Origin: CAYUET01 sp964443875
Lineage (GTDB): Bacteria > Auribacterota > JAFGBW01
Assembly (NCBI GenBank): GCA_964443875.1
Contig: CAYUET010000012.1
Coordinates: 21,127-85,126, forward strand
Direction of reading: 5' to 3'
DNA length: 64,000 bases
Part shown: positions 27,979 to 37,415 of the stretch, in pieces
Position numbering within the stretch: the first letter of the stretch is position 1
Layout of the letters: every line of letters starts with the position of its first letter
Program-made: the position numbers and the translations under genes
The notes under the pieces: model-generated
The model's input: only the letters and a program-made list of their open reading frames with translations
Told to the model about the DNA's origin: nothing
Database searches by the model: none

Positions 27979-28761
27979 TCAGAGCGCAAATTTTTTACGG
28001 GATTTCTGCTGAAGTAATTCCATGAATGGTTCGAGACTTTTTAAAGCAAAATCCTTTTTATAAATGAGATTTAAAAAATTCTGGAACGCCGAAACTTCAG
28101 AACGGCTGAAGAAATGGCCTAATCCCTTTTCAAGACAATACTCATCATTCCAGTTTTCAAGAATTCGCCTGTGATCCGGCAAAAGGACAAAGGGACTTTC
28201 AACCGCTGTTTTTTTAAAGCATTTTGGACATGCAAAAGACCATTCCTGGGGGCTGGCGTAGGCAGGGCTGTCGCTGCCGATAGGAACTCCGCAATATTCA
28301 CACAGAAATTCCTGAGAGGCCAGTCCTGCTTTCAGAAGGAGCTGGAACTGGAAATAAAGCAGGGAGTTATACTGAGCCTGTCCTGAACTCAGAGCCTCGA
28401 ATATTTTTTTTAACATAAGGAATATACCCGGGGCATGATCGGAATAATCGGTTTCCATTTTCAGCAGGAGTTCCAGAATAAAGGAAACATGGATCAGGGC
28501 TTCATAGCCTTCCAGAGGATAGATTTTATTTACACAGACTTCCTGTATCCGGTAGGTTTGCTCATGTTTTATCAAAAGCAGTTCGAGTTCATGACCCAGG
28601 TCGAACTGTGCCGGATAGAGGGATTTTGGCTGATAGAAACCTTTTTGGTAAAAACAGATTTTCCCGGCATCTCTGGAAAAAAGATCAAGCCGTGCAGACT
28701 GTTTTCCCATGTTTTTTTTCTGAAGACAGAAGGCGAATGTTTTAAGGTAGTCGTTCTGCAT
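27979..28761 (-). CDS. recO: DNA repair protein RecO
   Basis: A 260-aa RecO-like recombination mediator that helps load RecA in the RecFOR pathway. The N-terminal OB-like part is followed by a helical region and a four-cysteine zinc site (CEYCG and CPKC, residues ~160-200), the typical RecO arrangement. It is separated from priA by three bases on the same strand. Similarity outside the zinc site is modest, so the call rests on length, domain order and context. Confidence 0.8.
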   Translation of the reverse strand: MQNDYLKTFAFCLQKKNMGKQSARLDLFSRDAGKICFYQKGFYQPKSLYPAQFDLGHELELLLIKHEQTYRIQEVCVNKIYPLEGYEALIHVSFILELLLKMETDYSDHAPGIFLMLKKIFEALSSGQAQYNSLLYFQFQLLLKAGLASQEFLCEYCGVPIGSDSPAYASPQEWSFACPKCFKKTAVESPFVLLPDHRRILENWNDEYCLEKGLGHFFSRSEVSAFQNFLNLIYKKDFALKSLEPFMELLQQKSRKKFAL

Positions 28762-28764
28762 GGC

Positions 28765-30780
28765 TTATAACAGGGAATAGGGGTCAACATCAAGGGTGAT
28801 AGAGCGCTGCAGGGATGTCTCTCCTGAACGTATTAATTGCTGAAGAAGAAAAACATGCTGTTTGATTTTCTGTGAAACGATAAGAATTTGAAATCTGAAG
28901 AGGGTTTTGATTTTTTCAATAGGGGCCGGATGCGGAATGGAAATCTGAACGCTTTTATCTTTGATTGCGCTTTGAAACCGTTCATAGATCCATTGGGCAT
29001 TGTCTCTGGCAATCTTTTCTTTGGAGTGACTGATGGTCAGGAGAATAAAACGGCTGAAGGGGGGATATTTCAGAGAGCGGCGCAAAGTGATTTCATATTC
29101 ATAAAACGACTTGTAGTCATGGGTGAGGGCATAGTGAAAAACCGGATGACGGGGGGCATGAGTCTGAATGATGACTTCCCCTGAAATATCGCCTCGTCCC
29201 GCCCTCCCCGCCACCTGGGTTAAAAGCTGAAATGTGGATTCGCCGGCGCGAAAGTCCGGAAGGTTGAGGCTCAAATCACCGGAAAGAACACCGACGAGGG
29301 TAACTCCTTCGAAATGCAGGCCTTTCGCAATCATCTGGGTGCCTATTAAAATGTCTGTTTTCCGCTCATGAAAATCCTGGCATACCTTTTCCAGGACCCC
29401 TTTTTTCTTTACTGTATCGGAGTCCAGTCTTGCGGTGCGGGCCTGAGGGAAGATCGCCTGTATCTGTTTTTCAACCTTTTCAGTTCCAAAGCCGATGAAT
29501 TTCATGGCAGGCGCATGACAGGAAGGGCAGATGATACTCGGGACAAGAGAGGTATCGCAGCGGTGACATTTCATTCGGTTGTCATTTTTATGGTAGGTGA
29601 GAAGAATGCTGCAGGAGGGACATTGAAGGGTGTGCCCGCATTCTTTGCATATCTGGCAGGTTGAAAAGCCTCTGCGGTTCAAAAAAAGTATTGTCTGTTC
29701 CTTGCGTTTCAGCCGGGCTTCCATGGCGGAAAGAAGTTCCCGCGAAAAAAGAAAGATTCCCAATGAGGTTTTGGTATCGCGTTTCATATTAATGAGGGTA
29801 ATTTTGGGCATGGGTCTTGAAGAAACGCGGCTGGGGAGTTCCTGAAGATTATATTTCCCGGTCATGCAGTTATGAAAGGATTCAAGGGAAGGGGTCGCGG
29901 AGCAGAGGACCACCTGGGCATTTTCGATTTGCCCCCTGACCACAGCCAGGTCCCTGGCATTGTAACGGGGGGATTCTTCCTGCTTGTAGGTTTTTTCATG
30001 TTCTTCATCGACAATAATAAGCCCCAGATTATTTAAAGGGGCGAAAATGGCCGAACGGGCACCCAACGCTATCCGGATTTCACCGGCGCAGGTTTTTTTC
30101 CAGTACCAGGCCCTTTCTGCTTCTGTGAGCCTGGAATGAAAAATCGCAATGGTGCTGGTAAAGCGCTTTTTAAAAATATTCACAAGCTGAGGCGTCAGGG
30201 CAATTTCAGGAACAATGACCAGAGCACTCTGATTTTTGTTCATGGCCTCCTGAATGGCCTGAAGATAAACTTCTGTTTTTCCGGACCCTGTCACTCCCCA
30301 TAAAAGACAGACCTGTTTTGGAGAGGTCTGAAGACCGGTTTTGATTGCTTCAAAGGCGGACAGCTGATGGGGATTGAGATCCAGAGGCTGGGACAGGGAT
30401 GGAGTGCTTAAGTCCGGAGTATTTTCTTTTTTTTTTCTTCGTTTTTTGAACACAAAACCCGGGACGGCGGATTTGATGACCATTCCAAGAGGGCAGGCAT
30501 AATAATCGGATGTCCAGCGGCAGAGCTTAAGCAGGAAAGGGGAAAGGGGAGGAATATCATCAAGAAGGCGGTGGAGAGGTCTCAGTTTTTCAGGGGGAAG
30601 AGTAGTTTCGTTTTTAACACTCAGAATGCAGGCCGTGGCAGTCTGATGTTTGAGAGGTACTTCCGCAAAAGTTCCGGGATCGGGGAGGGGAAAGGAGGAA
30701 GGAAGGATATAATCCAGAATACGGTCCAGATATTGGTCTACAACCACTTCCACGAAGCTGTCTTTAGGCTTTGAGGTCAT
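28765..30780 (-). CDS. priA: primosomal replication restart helicase PriA
   Basis: A 671-aa 3'-5' helicase that restarts stalled forks. Walker A GVTGSGKT is at 162-169, the DEEH box in IIVDEEHEKTYKQEE, and SATPSLES further on. An eight-cysteine zinc domain follows (CQICKECG, CPSC, CHRC, CPSC), then helicase lobe 2 with GTQMIAKGLHF and QVAGRAGRG. The N-terminal DNA-binding domain is a little short (E. coli 732 aa). It lies between the UDG-like gene and recO, with gaps of three bases on each side. Confidence 0.96.
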   Translation of the reverse strand: MTSKPKDSFVEVVVDQYLDRILDYILPSSFPLPDPGTFAEVPLKHQTATACILSVKNETTLPPEKLRPLHRLLDDIPPLSPFLLKLCRWTSDYYACPLGMVIKSAVPGFVFKKRRKKKENTPDLSTPSLSQPLDLNPHQLSAFEAIKTGLQTSPKQVCLLWGVTGSGKTEVYLQAIQEAMNKNQSALVIVPEIALTPQLVNIFKKRFTSTIAIFHSRLTEAERAWYWKKTCAGEIRIALGARSAIFAPLNNLGLIIVDEEHEKTYKQEESPRYNARDLAVVRGQIENAQVVLCSATPSLESFHNCMTGKYNLQELPSRVSSRPMPKITLINMKRDTKTSLGIFLFSRELLSAMEARLKRKEQTILFLNRRGFSTCQICKECGHTLQCPSCSILLTYHKNDNRMKCHRCDTSLVPSIICPSCHAPAMKFIGFGTEKVEKQIQAIFPQARTARLDSDTVKKKGVLEKVCQDFHERKTDILIGTQMIAKGLHFEGVTLVGVLSGDLSLNLPDFRAGESTFQLLTQVAGRAGRGDISGEVIIQTHAPRHPVFHYALTHDYKSFYEYEITLRRSLKYPPFSRFILLTISHSKEKIARDNAQWIYERFQSAIKDKSVQISIPHPAPIEKIKTLFRFQILIVSQKIKQHVFLLQQLIRSGETSLQRSITLDVDPYSLL

Positions 30781-30783
30781 GAT

Positions 30784-31551
30784 TTAAACCCTGAAACATT
30801 GATTCAGAATCGTCTGAAATTCCGCGATCAGGGCGCTGCGCAGAGTTTTTTTCTTAAACATGTATAGAGGATCGTAATTAAAATAGAAGGGAATTCCCTG
30901 AAGGATTTGGGAGAGGGAACGCAGAGCGTCGATTTTTTCCTCCCGTCCGCTGAGGATCTGTGAAACCCGTTCGCCGAGACAAAGAACAGCTTTTGGGGGA
31001 GTCTGAGTCAGGTTTTTGAGGAAATTTTCCTTCCATTGCAGAGCCTCCGGGGCGTCTTTGGGAAGAAAGTCAATACGGGAAGAATGCAGATAGGCTTTAG
31101 TAAAAAGATTTTCCCTGAAACCGGCTTCCACCAGAAGGGATTGAAGATAGATCCCTGATTCATCTGTATAGGGAAGGGAGTTTAAAAGTTCTGTTTCAGA
31201 AGGACAAAGGCGGATAAGGCAAAGACCGTCTTTTAGCTGAACGAAGGAGGGCTCAAGAATTTTTGATTTTGAGGGTTCCGTAGTGAGGGGTTTAACAGGA
31301 GGCAAAAAGGGGGATGCTTGGGTAGCGGAGGGGATCGGGGATCGGGGCAGCGGTGCAGGAATTTTTTTTACGGAAACGGGGACTGTAACCGCAGGAGGAT
31401 CTGAAATTTTTTTTTCAGGCAAAAGGATGTTTTCGGTACTCATGATCCAAGAGAGACCGTCCGCCGCTTTTTGATGAAGCTCTCTTTTAAGACTCCGGAT
31501 ACAATCCAGGAAAAGTTTTGTATCCGGGTTATCAAAGGAAGTGCTATTCAT
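30784..31551 (-). CDS. uracil-DNA glycosylase-like protein lacking catalytic motifs
   Basis: A 255-aa protein. The C-terminal half follows the order of family-4 uracil-DNA glycosylases: a hydrophobic strand where GEAPG should be (LCLIRLCPSE), then SGIYLQSLLVEAGF, AVLCLGERVSQILSG, and IPFYFNYDPLYM in place of the HPxxLL motif. The glycine-rich motif, the catalytic histidine and the iron-sulfur cysteine pattern are missing. A Pro/Ser-rich linker (about 50-95) joins it to a short helical N-terminus. It is probably a non-catalytic relative. It sits between ugd and priA in a compact minus-strand run. Confidence 0.55.
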   Translation of the reverse strand: MNSTSFDNPDTKLFLDCIRSLKRELHQKAADGLSWIMSTENILLPEKKISDPPAVTVPVSVKKIPAPLPRSPIPSATQASPFLPPVKPLTTEPSKSKILEPSFVQLKDGLCLIRLCPSETELLNSLPYTDESGIYLQSLLVEAGFRENLFTKAYLHSSRIDFLPKDAPEALQWKENFLKNLTQTPPKAVLCLGERVSQILSGREEKIDALRSLSQILQGIPFYFNYDPLYMFKKKTLRSALIAEFQTILNQCFRV

Positions 31552-31565
31552 GAAAAAATCTTTTC

Positions 31566-32882
31566 TTACGGATGAGAATGTTTGACAGAAAGTCGACCGA
31601 TGGAAGCGTAATCAAAGCCCAGATCCTTCATGACGGAAGTGTCAAAGAGATTCCTTCCATCCATAATGATAGGCTGAAGCAACAGTTCTTTTACCTTCTT
31701 CAGATCCGCTTTTCTGAAAATTTCCCAGTCCGTGGCAATGATAAGACCGTCGCAGCCCTTTAAAATGGAATAGGGGTCTGTCCCATATTCGATATCCGGG
31801 ACAATCTTTTTTGCCTTTTCCATGGCTTCAGGGTCATAGGCAATAATTTTAGTTCCTTCAGCCTGGAGTTTTTTGATAATGGGGAGAATCGGCGACATGC
31901 GCATGTCATCTGTATTGGCTTTAAATGCCAGTCCCCAGAGGGCTACTTTTTTTCCGTTCAGGACCCAGAGGGACTGTTCAATTTTTTTGAAGAAGTATTC
32001 CTGCTGGTCATGGTTGACTTTTTCAACGGCTTTCAGGAGGTCATAAGGATATCCCAGATGTTCAGCGATTTTTATGAACGCCGAAACATCTTTGGGAAAG
32101 CAGGACCCGCCGTAACCGAGACTGGCTTCAAGAAATTGAAGACCAATGCGTTTGTCCAGCCCCATTCCCAAAGCAACCTGTTTAATGTCTGCTCCGGCCA
32201 GATCACAGATGTGGGAAACGGAATTGATAAATGAAATTTTTAAAGCCAGAAAGGAATTTGCAGCGTGTTTAATAATTTCGGCACTTTTGATATCCGTAAC
32301 GATCAAAGGCTTGTCTTTCAGAGGTGCATAGATTTCCTTCATGATGGCGGCGGCTTTTTCAGAGGAGACTCCGATGACGATGCGGTCTGGTTCAAGAAAA
32401 TCACTGATGGCGGATCCTTCCCTTAAGAATTCGGGATTGGACACCACATCAAAGGGGATTTTTTTATCGCCGTAACGGGCGATGGTTTCCGCCACTTTTT
32501 CTCCTGTTCTGACTGGAACAGTGCTTTTGTCGACAACGACTTTATAATCCCTCATGTATTTGGAAACATCTTTCGCAACTTTTTCAACAGAGCTTAAATC
32601 CGCTCCTCCATCAGGACGGGGGGGGGTGGAAACGGCAATAAAAATAGCCGTGGCAAAATCGGTTCCTTCTTCAATACTGTCGGAAAAAGAAAGTTTTTTG
32701 GATGCAACATGTTTTTTTACCAGATCTTCGAGTCCGGGTTCATAAATAGGAATTTTATGTTGCCTGAGCATGTTGACTTTGTTGATGTCATTGTCCACAC
32801 AAAGGACTTCATGCCCGATTTCTGCAAAACAGGCTCCGCTGACGAGGCCTACATATCCGGTTCCAATAATAGTAATCTTCAT
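31566..32882 (-). CDS. ugd: UDP-glucose 6-dehydrogenase
   Basis: A 438-aa enzyme that oxidises UDP-glucose to UDP-glucuronate for surface polysaccharides. The ATG at 32882 is chosen because AGGAG lies just upstream and the protein then begins MKITIIGTGYVGLVSG, the expected NAD-binding N-terminus. The frame is open 13 codons further, but that part is not conserved. Other motifs are VSTPPRPDG, SNPEFLREGSA, AANSFLALKISFIN and the active-site cysteine in GYGGSCFPKD (Cys261). It lies 35 bases after lptD on the same strand. Confidence 0.96.
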   Translation of the reverse strand: MKITIIGTGYVGLVSGACFAEIGHEVLCVDNDINKVNMLRQHKIPIYEPGLEDLVKKHVASKKLSFSDSIEEGTDFATAIFIAVSTPPRPDGGADLSSVEKVAKDVSKYMRDYKVVVDKSTVPVRTGEKVAETIARYGDKKIPFDVVSNPEFLREGSAISDFLEPDRIVIGVSSEKAAAIMKEIYAPLKDKPLIVTDIKSAEIIKHAANSFLALKISFINSVSHICDLAGADIKQVALGMGLDKRIGLQFLEASLGYGGSCFPKDVSAFIKIAEHLGYPYDLLKAVEKVNHDQQEYFFKKIEQSLWVLNGKKVALWGLAFKANTDDMRMSPILPIIKKLQAEGTKIIAYDPEAMEKAKKIVPDIEYGTDPYSILKGCDGLIIATDWEIFRKADLKKVKELLLQPIIMDGRNLFDTSVMKDLGFDYASIGRLSVKHSHP

Positions 32883-32917
32883 TTTTTTCTCCTGAATATT
32901 AATCCTTAAATCTAAAA

Positions 32918-35011
32918 TCAAGTTTTGCTTTTCAACAACTGAAGACCTGGCGATGCCATTCCCTTCGGGGAAAACATAAAGTAAATAATGGTTTCATCCC
33001 TGTAATCCCGCTGCAGTAATCGCGTTGAAAAATCAAGGCAGTGCATGCTTTTAATAATGGCGATTTCAGAGCGTTCGACCAGGGATTGGCCGGTATTGTA
33101 GTAGGCGTAACCGCGTATAAAAATATCATCTGAAAAATTAAAGGAGAGTTCCGGTGCGACAATTTCGTCTTCATTCTCACCCCTGTACCAGTAAAAACAG
33201 GAGAGCCCGACTTTATTACTGAATCTCCAGGAAAGATCTGTTCTGAAATCATCTGTCCGGTTTTCCGCCATGTTGTATGTCCAGTAAAGATCAATCATGG
33301 TATTGTCCGTGGTGCGGATCTGTGAATCAACCCCCAGGTCTGTCCAGTTATCGTCTTTTGCTTCAAAATCATAGGTGATAAAATAGCGGGTGTTCAGGAG
33401 TGTTTTAATTTTACCGTCTTTTTTTCCCTGCCATCTGGAAATCAGGTTAGGGGTCAGGGTGTTTGTTTCAGGACGGGAATCATATTCATCAAACTGTATG
33501 ATATCGTGATCTTCAAGATCGGGTTCCGGTCTGAAAAAGTATTCCAGGCCAGGAGTAAGGATGTGCCGGAAACGGGAGCATCCCCATACGGGATTTTGCG
33601 TGTCAAAAACTTTTGTAAGATTTGTCGACAGGTCAACCGTGTAGTTTTGAACCCAGCGAAGGTCTCCGTCAGCATATTCCCTTGAACCATCCGCCCGAAT
33701 GGATTCCCCGAGGGTGTCGGAGTACCAGATTCCTTCAAGATCCACCCTGGGGTTGACATTAAGCCACCCGAAATATTTTTTGGAGTAGCTCAAGGATTCT
33801 CCCGTATATCCTCTTAAGGCGTCATATTCGATCTGGTTATCCGTAAAGTTTTGACGAAGGTTTGCCACGTGATTGTTGCTGGTAAAATAGAGATTGGTGT
33901 CGGTGCCCAGTTCAAATTCATAAATATTGAGATCATACTGGGGAAGGCGTTCCAGCATGTTATCGAAATTATTTGTTTTGAAGCGCATCGTCACTCCGGA
34001 GGAGTAATCTTCATCTGCATAATAGAGGCGGTAGCGGTTGTCCCACTGCACGTTTTCATAGAATTCATCCCGGAAAAAATCTTCATAGATATCCGGGTCA
34101 GAATGCTTATTGACTTCAAGGGCTGATTTGAGTCCGTTTTTAAAACGGGTTGTGTTGTTCACAGAAATACGGTACCGGGACAGAGTGCCGGCCTCTTCAG
34201 TAGATTGATTAGGCTCAAACTCCTGGTCTTCAATAAAATAAGTGATCAGTTTTCCTTTGCTGTTTTTTGAAATCATTTTTGCATCAACACCCACTCCGAC
34301 CCCCCTCTTGGTATAAAGATCAGCATTTGCAGTCGCCTTAACAGTGTTGGTTTTTAGGAAATCATAATGGGTAAGCGTTTCAAATCCATGTTCGCTTCCA
34401 ACGCCGAAACGCACGCCGAAACGGGAATCTTCATTCAGGGAGCGTTTGTACACTGGAAAGTAGAAAATGGGAACAGGGCCAAGCCAGAAAGTCGCCTTTT
34501 TTGCAACGAATTCCCTGTCAGGAGAAAAAATGATTTCAGAAGCCGTCATGTAGAAATGAGGCTGGTCTTTGGTGCAGGTACTGACTCTGGCCTCCTGAAT
34601 ACGGATGGTGTTGTTTTCGATCTGCTCCACTTTGGTGCCGGTCATAATCCAGATTTCTTCAACCGTAGAGGCATTGTTCATGACCCCGCGTTTGGCATCA
34701 AAATCATAGCTCACATCATCACAGAAAAAAATACGGTTCTTGTCTCTGATAAGAACATGTCCTGAGGCAACCGCTCTGCGTTCCTGGTTGTATAGTTTTG
34801 CTTCATCAGAGATAAGGGAGTAGTTATCTTTTTTAATGCACACATTCCCGCTGAAGTTGCTGACATTGTTTTCATAATCGAAATCGACTTTATCCGCGTT
34901 CATTTGAACGCCTTCAGTCATGTCCGCCGCCTGAAGCAGAAAAGAGAAAAGGGCAATACTGCAAAACAGCATCGACCTTTGCAGTAAATCATTATAAACG
35001 CAGGATCTCAC
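32918..35011 (-). CDS. lptD: LPS-assembly protein LptD-like (OstA + beta-barrel)
   Basis: A 697-aa outer-membrane protein. After a signal peptide (about 14-28) comes an OstA/LptA-like jellyroll (about 35-190: VSNFSGNVCIKKDNYSLISD, AVASGHVLIRD), then GPVPIFYFPVYKR, a typical junction in LptD, then a long beta-barrel of alternating aromatic strands (DLYWTYNMAEN, FYWYRGENEDE). LptD inserts lipopolysaccharide into the outer leaflet. The start is a GTG supported by GGAG eight bases upstream. E. coli LptD is about 90 residues longer. It heads the run lptD-ugd-UDG-like-priA-recO. Confidence 0.8.
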   Translation of the reverse strand: MRSCVYNDLLQRSMLFCSIALFSFLLQAADMTEGVQMNADKVDFDYENNVSNFSGNVCIKKDNYSLISDEAKLYNQERRAVASGHVLIRDKNRIFFCDDVSYDFDAKRGVMNNASTVEEIWIMTGTKVEQIENNTIRIQEARVSTCTKDQPHFYMTASEIIFSPDREFVAKKATFWLGPVPIFYFPVYKRSLNEDSRFGVRFGVGSEHGFETLTHYDFLKTNTVKATANADLYTKRGVGVGVDAKMISKNSKGKLITYFIEDQEFEPNQSTEEAGTLSRYRISVNNTTRFKNGLKSALEVNKHSDPDIYEDFFRDEFYENVQWDNRYRLYYADEDYSSGVTMRFKTNNFDNMLERLPQYDLNIYEFELGTDTNLYFTSNNHVANLRQNFTDNQIEYDALRGYTGESLSYSKKYFGWLNVNPRVDLEGIWYSDTLGESIRADGSREYADGDLRWVQNYTVDLSTNLTKVFDTQNPVWGCSRFRHILTPGLEYFFRPEPDLEDHDIIQFDEYDSRPETNTLTPNLISRWQGKKDGKIKTLLNTRYFITYDFEAKDDNWTDLGVDSQIRTTDNTMIDLYWTYNMAENRTDDFRTDLSWRFSNKVGLSCFYWYRGENEDEIVAPELSFNFSDDIFIRGYAYYNTGQSLVERSEIAIIKSMHCLDFSTRLLQRDYRDETIIYFMFSPKGMASPGLQLLKSKT

Positions 35012-35334
35012 ACAGAATCTCCTTTTTTATATTTCAAACAGGATGAGATTAAAGAAATAAAAAAATCAAATATTTAAAACCTTTTTAGTTGAATTAATCA
35101 ACTTCTATTTAAGCCAGGGTTCTTCTTTATAAGGCCCCTTAAATATTGACCCCGAGAAAACGGGGTTCATATAATGCTCCCTTTGGGAATGGGGCTCATA
35201 TAAATAATGCTCCCTTTGGGAATAGGGCTCATATAATGGCCCTTAAAAAATTCTTTTAATATTGGAAGTTTTAGATTAAAACAGGCGGACTGAAATACAA
35301 AAGAATTGATTAAGCGGAAAAGGAGAAAACAGCC
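35012..35334. repeat. non-coding region with 33-bp tandem repeats and hairpin
   Basis: No gene seen. Bases 35171-35203 and 35204-35236 are two 33-base copies with one difference, each containing the small inverted repeat TCCCTTTGGGA. A partial unit precedes them. Just upstream, ACCCCG (35149-35154) and CGGGGT (35161-35166) form a perfect 6-bp stem. The region separates the divergent lptD and htrA genes and so holds both promoters, which I cannot place with confidence. Confidence 0.7.
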
Positions 35335-36762
35335 ATGAAAAAACTGATTTCAACGATTTCAAAAACCATTCTGACCGTTATTTTTTATTTTTCGGTCTCT
35401 TATGTGTATTGCACTGAAGCTCAAAAACTGGAAGATACTTTTGTGGAATTGAGCCAGAATACAGGCCCTGCCGTTGTAACAATCACTGTCGTTCAGACGG
35501 TGGGCAGGGGTGTCGCCCCCCAGGGCATGACCGGTGATCCCATGATGGACGAATTCTTTTATCGTTTTTTTGGAGGAAGGCCTCAGGAGTACAAACAAAA
35601 AGGAATGGGCTCTGGTTTCATTCTCGATAAAGATGGTCATATCCTCACGAATGATCATGTGATCGGTAATGCGGAGGATATCGAAGTCACTCTGCCGGAT
35701 GGACGGAATTTCAAAGCGGCCCTTCTGGGAAGCGATCCCAGGAGCGACATTGCTCTGATTAAAATCAAGGGAGACAATCTTCCTTTTTTAAAGCTTGGAG
35801 ATTCTGATCAGGTCAAACCCGGACAGTGGGCTTTAGCTTTGGGAAACCCTTTCGGCAATATTGTCAATAATCCGAAGCCTACCATTACGGCAGGCATTGT
35901 ATCGGCGGTTCACAGGACCATCAATATCCGGGAAGAAGACCGTATGTACGGGGATCTTATACAGACGGATGCCTCCATCAATCAGGGGAATTCAGGAGGT
36001 CCGCTGGTTAATCTTAAAGGGGAAGTGATTGGAATAAATACCTTGATTTTCAGCCCCTCAGGAGGCAGTGTGGGGATAGGATTCGCCATTCCCATTAACC
36101 GGGGAAAGGCCATTTTACAGGATCTCATCAGCGGACGGGAAGTCCGGCACGGCTGGATCGGGCTCTGGCTTCAGGATGTGAGCATGGAGATGGTGCGTCA
36201 GTTCGGTCTGACTTCGAGGGAAACAGGGGCTCTTGTCTTTAAGGTCGAAAAGGGCAGTCCTGGAGAAGCAGCCGGGTTTGAATCCGGGGATATCCTTCTG
36301 GAAATCAATGATCAGCCGATCCAGAATTCTGCAGATGTGACCCGTATTGTTTCCGGGAAAAGACCCGGAGAAAAACTTCATTGCCGGATTTTTAGGAGTG
36401 GCAAAGAGAAGAAAATCGAGGCAACCATCGGAGAGCGCAGGGAAGAGGCTTCAGCAAGAGAGAATGCGCGGAAACCAACCCCGCAGAAAGTGGAGTGGAG
36501 GGGGCTTGTTGTGGAGGAGATTACGGATCAAATGGCTGAGACCTACGGGCTTGCTTCCCGTGAAGGAGTTATTGCCAGCAAAGTAGCCTTTGGCTCGCCG
36601 GCCTTCAATGCGCGTATTTCTGCCGGAGACGTGATTTATTCGATTGCGCAGAATCCGGTTAATTCAACGGAGGATTTTAAAAAGATTGCGTCTCAGCATA
36701 TACAGGGGGATGTCCTGGTTCATACCTCCAGGGGGTATGTTGTGATTTATGACCAGAATTAA
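35335..36762 (+). CDS. degP: HtrA/DegP-family periplasmic serine protease with two PDZ domains
   Basis: A 475-aa exported protease and chaperone for misfolded envelope proteins. A signal peptide (about 3-26) precedes a trypsin-like domain with the complete triad H108 (TNDHVIG), D138 (RSDIALIK) and S220 (QGNSGGPL). Two PDZ domains follow (about 265-360 and 385-470, GSPGEAAGFESGDILLEIND and GSPAFNARISAGDVIYSI). AAGGAG precedes the ATG. exbB starts 23 bases downstream, so the three genes may be one transcript. degP versus degQ cannot be decided. Confidence 0.93.
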   Translation: MKKLISTISKTILTVIFYFSVSYVYCTEAQKLEDTFVELSQNTGPAVVTITVVQTVGRGVAPQGMTGDPMMDEFFYRFFGGRPQEYKQKGMGSGFILDKDGHILTNDHVIGNAEDIEVTLPDGRNFKAALLGSDPRSDIALIKIKGDNLPFLKLGDSDQVKPGQWALALGNPFGNIVNNPKPTITAGIVSAVHRTINIREEDRMYGDLIQTDASINQGNSGGPLVNLKGEVIGINTLIFSPSGGSVGIGFAIPINRGKAILQDLISGREVRHGWIGLWLQDVSMEMVRQFGLTSRETGALVFKVEKGSPGEAAGFESGDILLEINDQPIQNSADVTRIVSGKRPGEKLHCRIFRSGKEKKIEATIGERREEASARENARKPTPQKVEWRGLVVEEITDQMAETYGLASREGVIASKVAFGSPAFNARISAGDVIYSIAQNPVNSTEDFKKIASQHIQGDVLVHTSRGYVVIYDQN

Positions 36763-36785
36763 TAAACTTAAGGAAGGACAAGGAT

Positions 36786-37415
36786 ATGTTTGAAGGAAAG
36801 ACCCTGTGGGATATCGTCAATATGGGAGGATTTACCATGTATATCCTCATTTTTTGTTCGGTGCTTTCTCTGGCTGTCATTGCGGAGAGACTTATAAATT
36901 ATTTCAGACGTTCCCGGATGGATAAATTTTTTTTCATGGAAAAGATCCAGGATTCTGTTGAAAAAGGGCAGGTGGATCAGGCTTTGCTTTTATGCGAGAA
37001 AGGGAAATCTCCTTATTGTTCTGTTGTCCGCATGGGGCTTAAAAATATCAAGCATGAGGAAAAGGTCATTCAAAGTGCCATGGAAAGAGAAATTATGCTG
37101 GAAACCGTGCTTTTGGAACGCTATACTACCATTGTGGGGACTATCGGCAATATCGCTGTTTACATCGGACTTTTCGGGACAGTGCTGGGGATTGTGAATT
37201 CCTTTCATAATATCGCCAGAATCGGCTCCGGGGGGATTTCAACAGTGATCGGAGGAGTTTCCGAGGCCCTCATTTGTACGGCAACAGGGCTTCTGGTTGC
37301 CATTCCGGCTGTTGTCGCCTACAATTATTTTTTAAGGCGTATCGACCGGTTTACAACGGAAATGCAGTATTGCGCTTCAGCAACCTTAGACCTGATTACC
37401 CTTAAAAAATCATGA
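36786..37415 (+). CDS. exbB: MotA/TolQ/ExbB proton channel family protein
   Basis: A 209-aa inner-membrane protein with three membrane segments (about 15-35, 115-140, 155-180) and the family signature IGLFGTVLGIVNSFHNIA plus GGVSEALICTATGLLVAIPAVVAYN. With ExbD it uses the proton gradient to drive TonB or Tol. It overlaps exbD by four bases (ATGA). Whether it works with TonB or with Tol proteins cannot be told: no tonB, tolA, tolB or pal is in the window, but the three TonB-dependent receptors further right favour ExbB. Confidence 0.9.
   Translation: MFEGKTLWDIVNMGGFTMYILIFCSVLSLAVIAERLINYFRRSRMDKFFFMEKIQDSVEKGQVDQALLLCEKGKSPYCSVVRMGLKNIKHEEKVIQSAMEREIMLETVLLERYTTIVGTIGNIAVYIGLFGTVLGIVNSFHNIARIGSGGISTVIGGVSEALICTATGLLVAIPAVVAYNYFLRRIDRFTTEMQYCASATLDLITLKKS

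Noticed and set aside
32883..32921. 13-codon upstream extension of ugd
   Set aside because: The ATG at 32882 has AGGAG and gives the conserved N-terminus.
35149..35236. CRISPR-like array in the lptD/htrA gap
   Set aside because: The two 33-base units are directly adjacent with no spacers and there are no cas genes.
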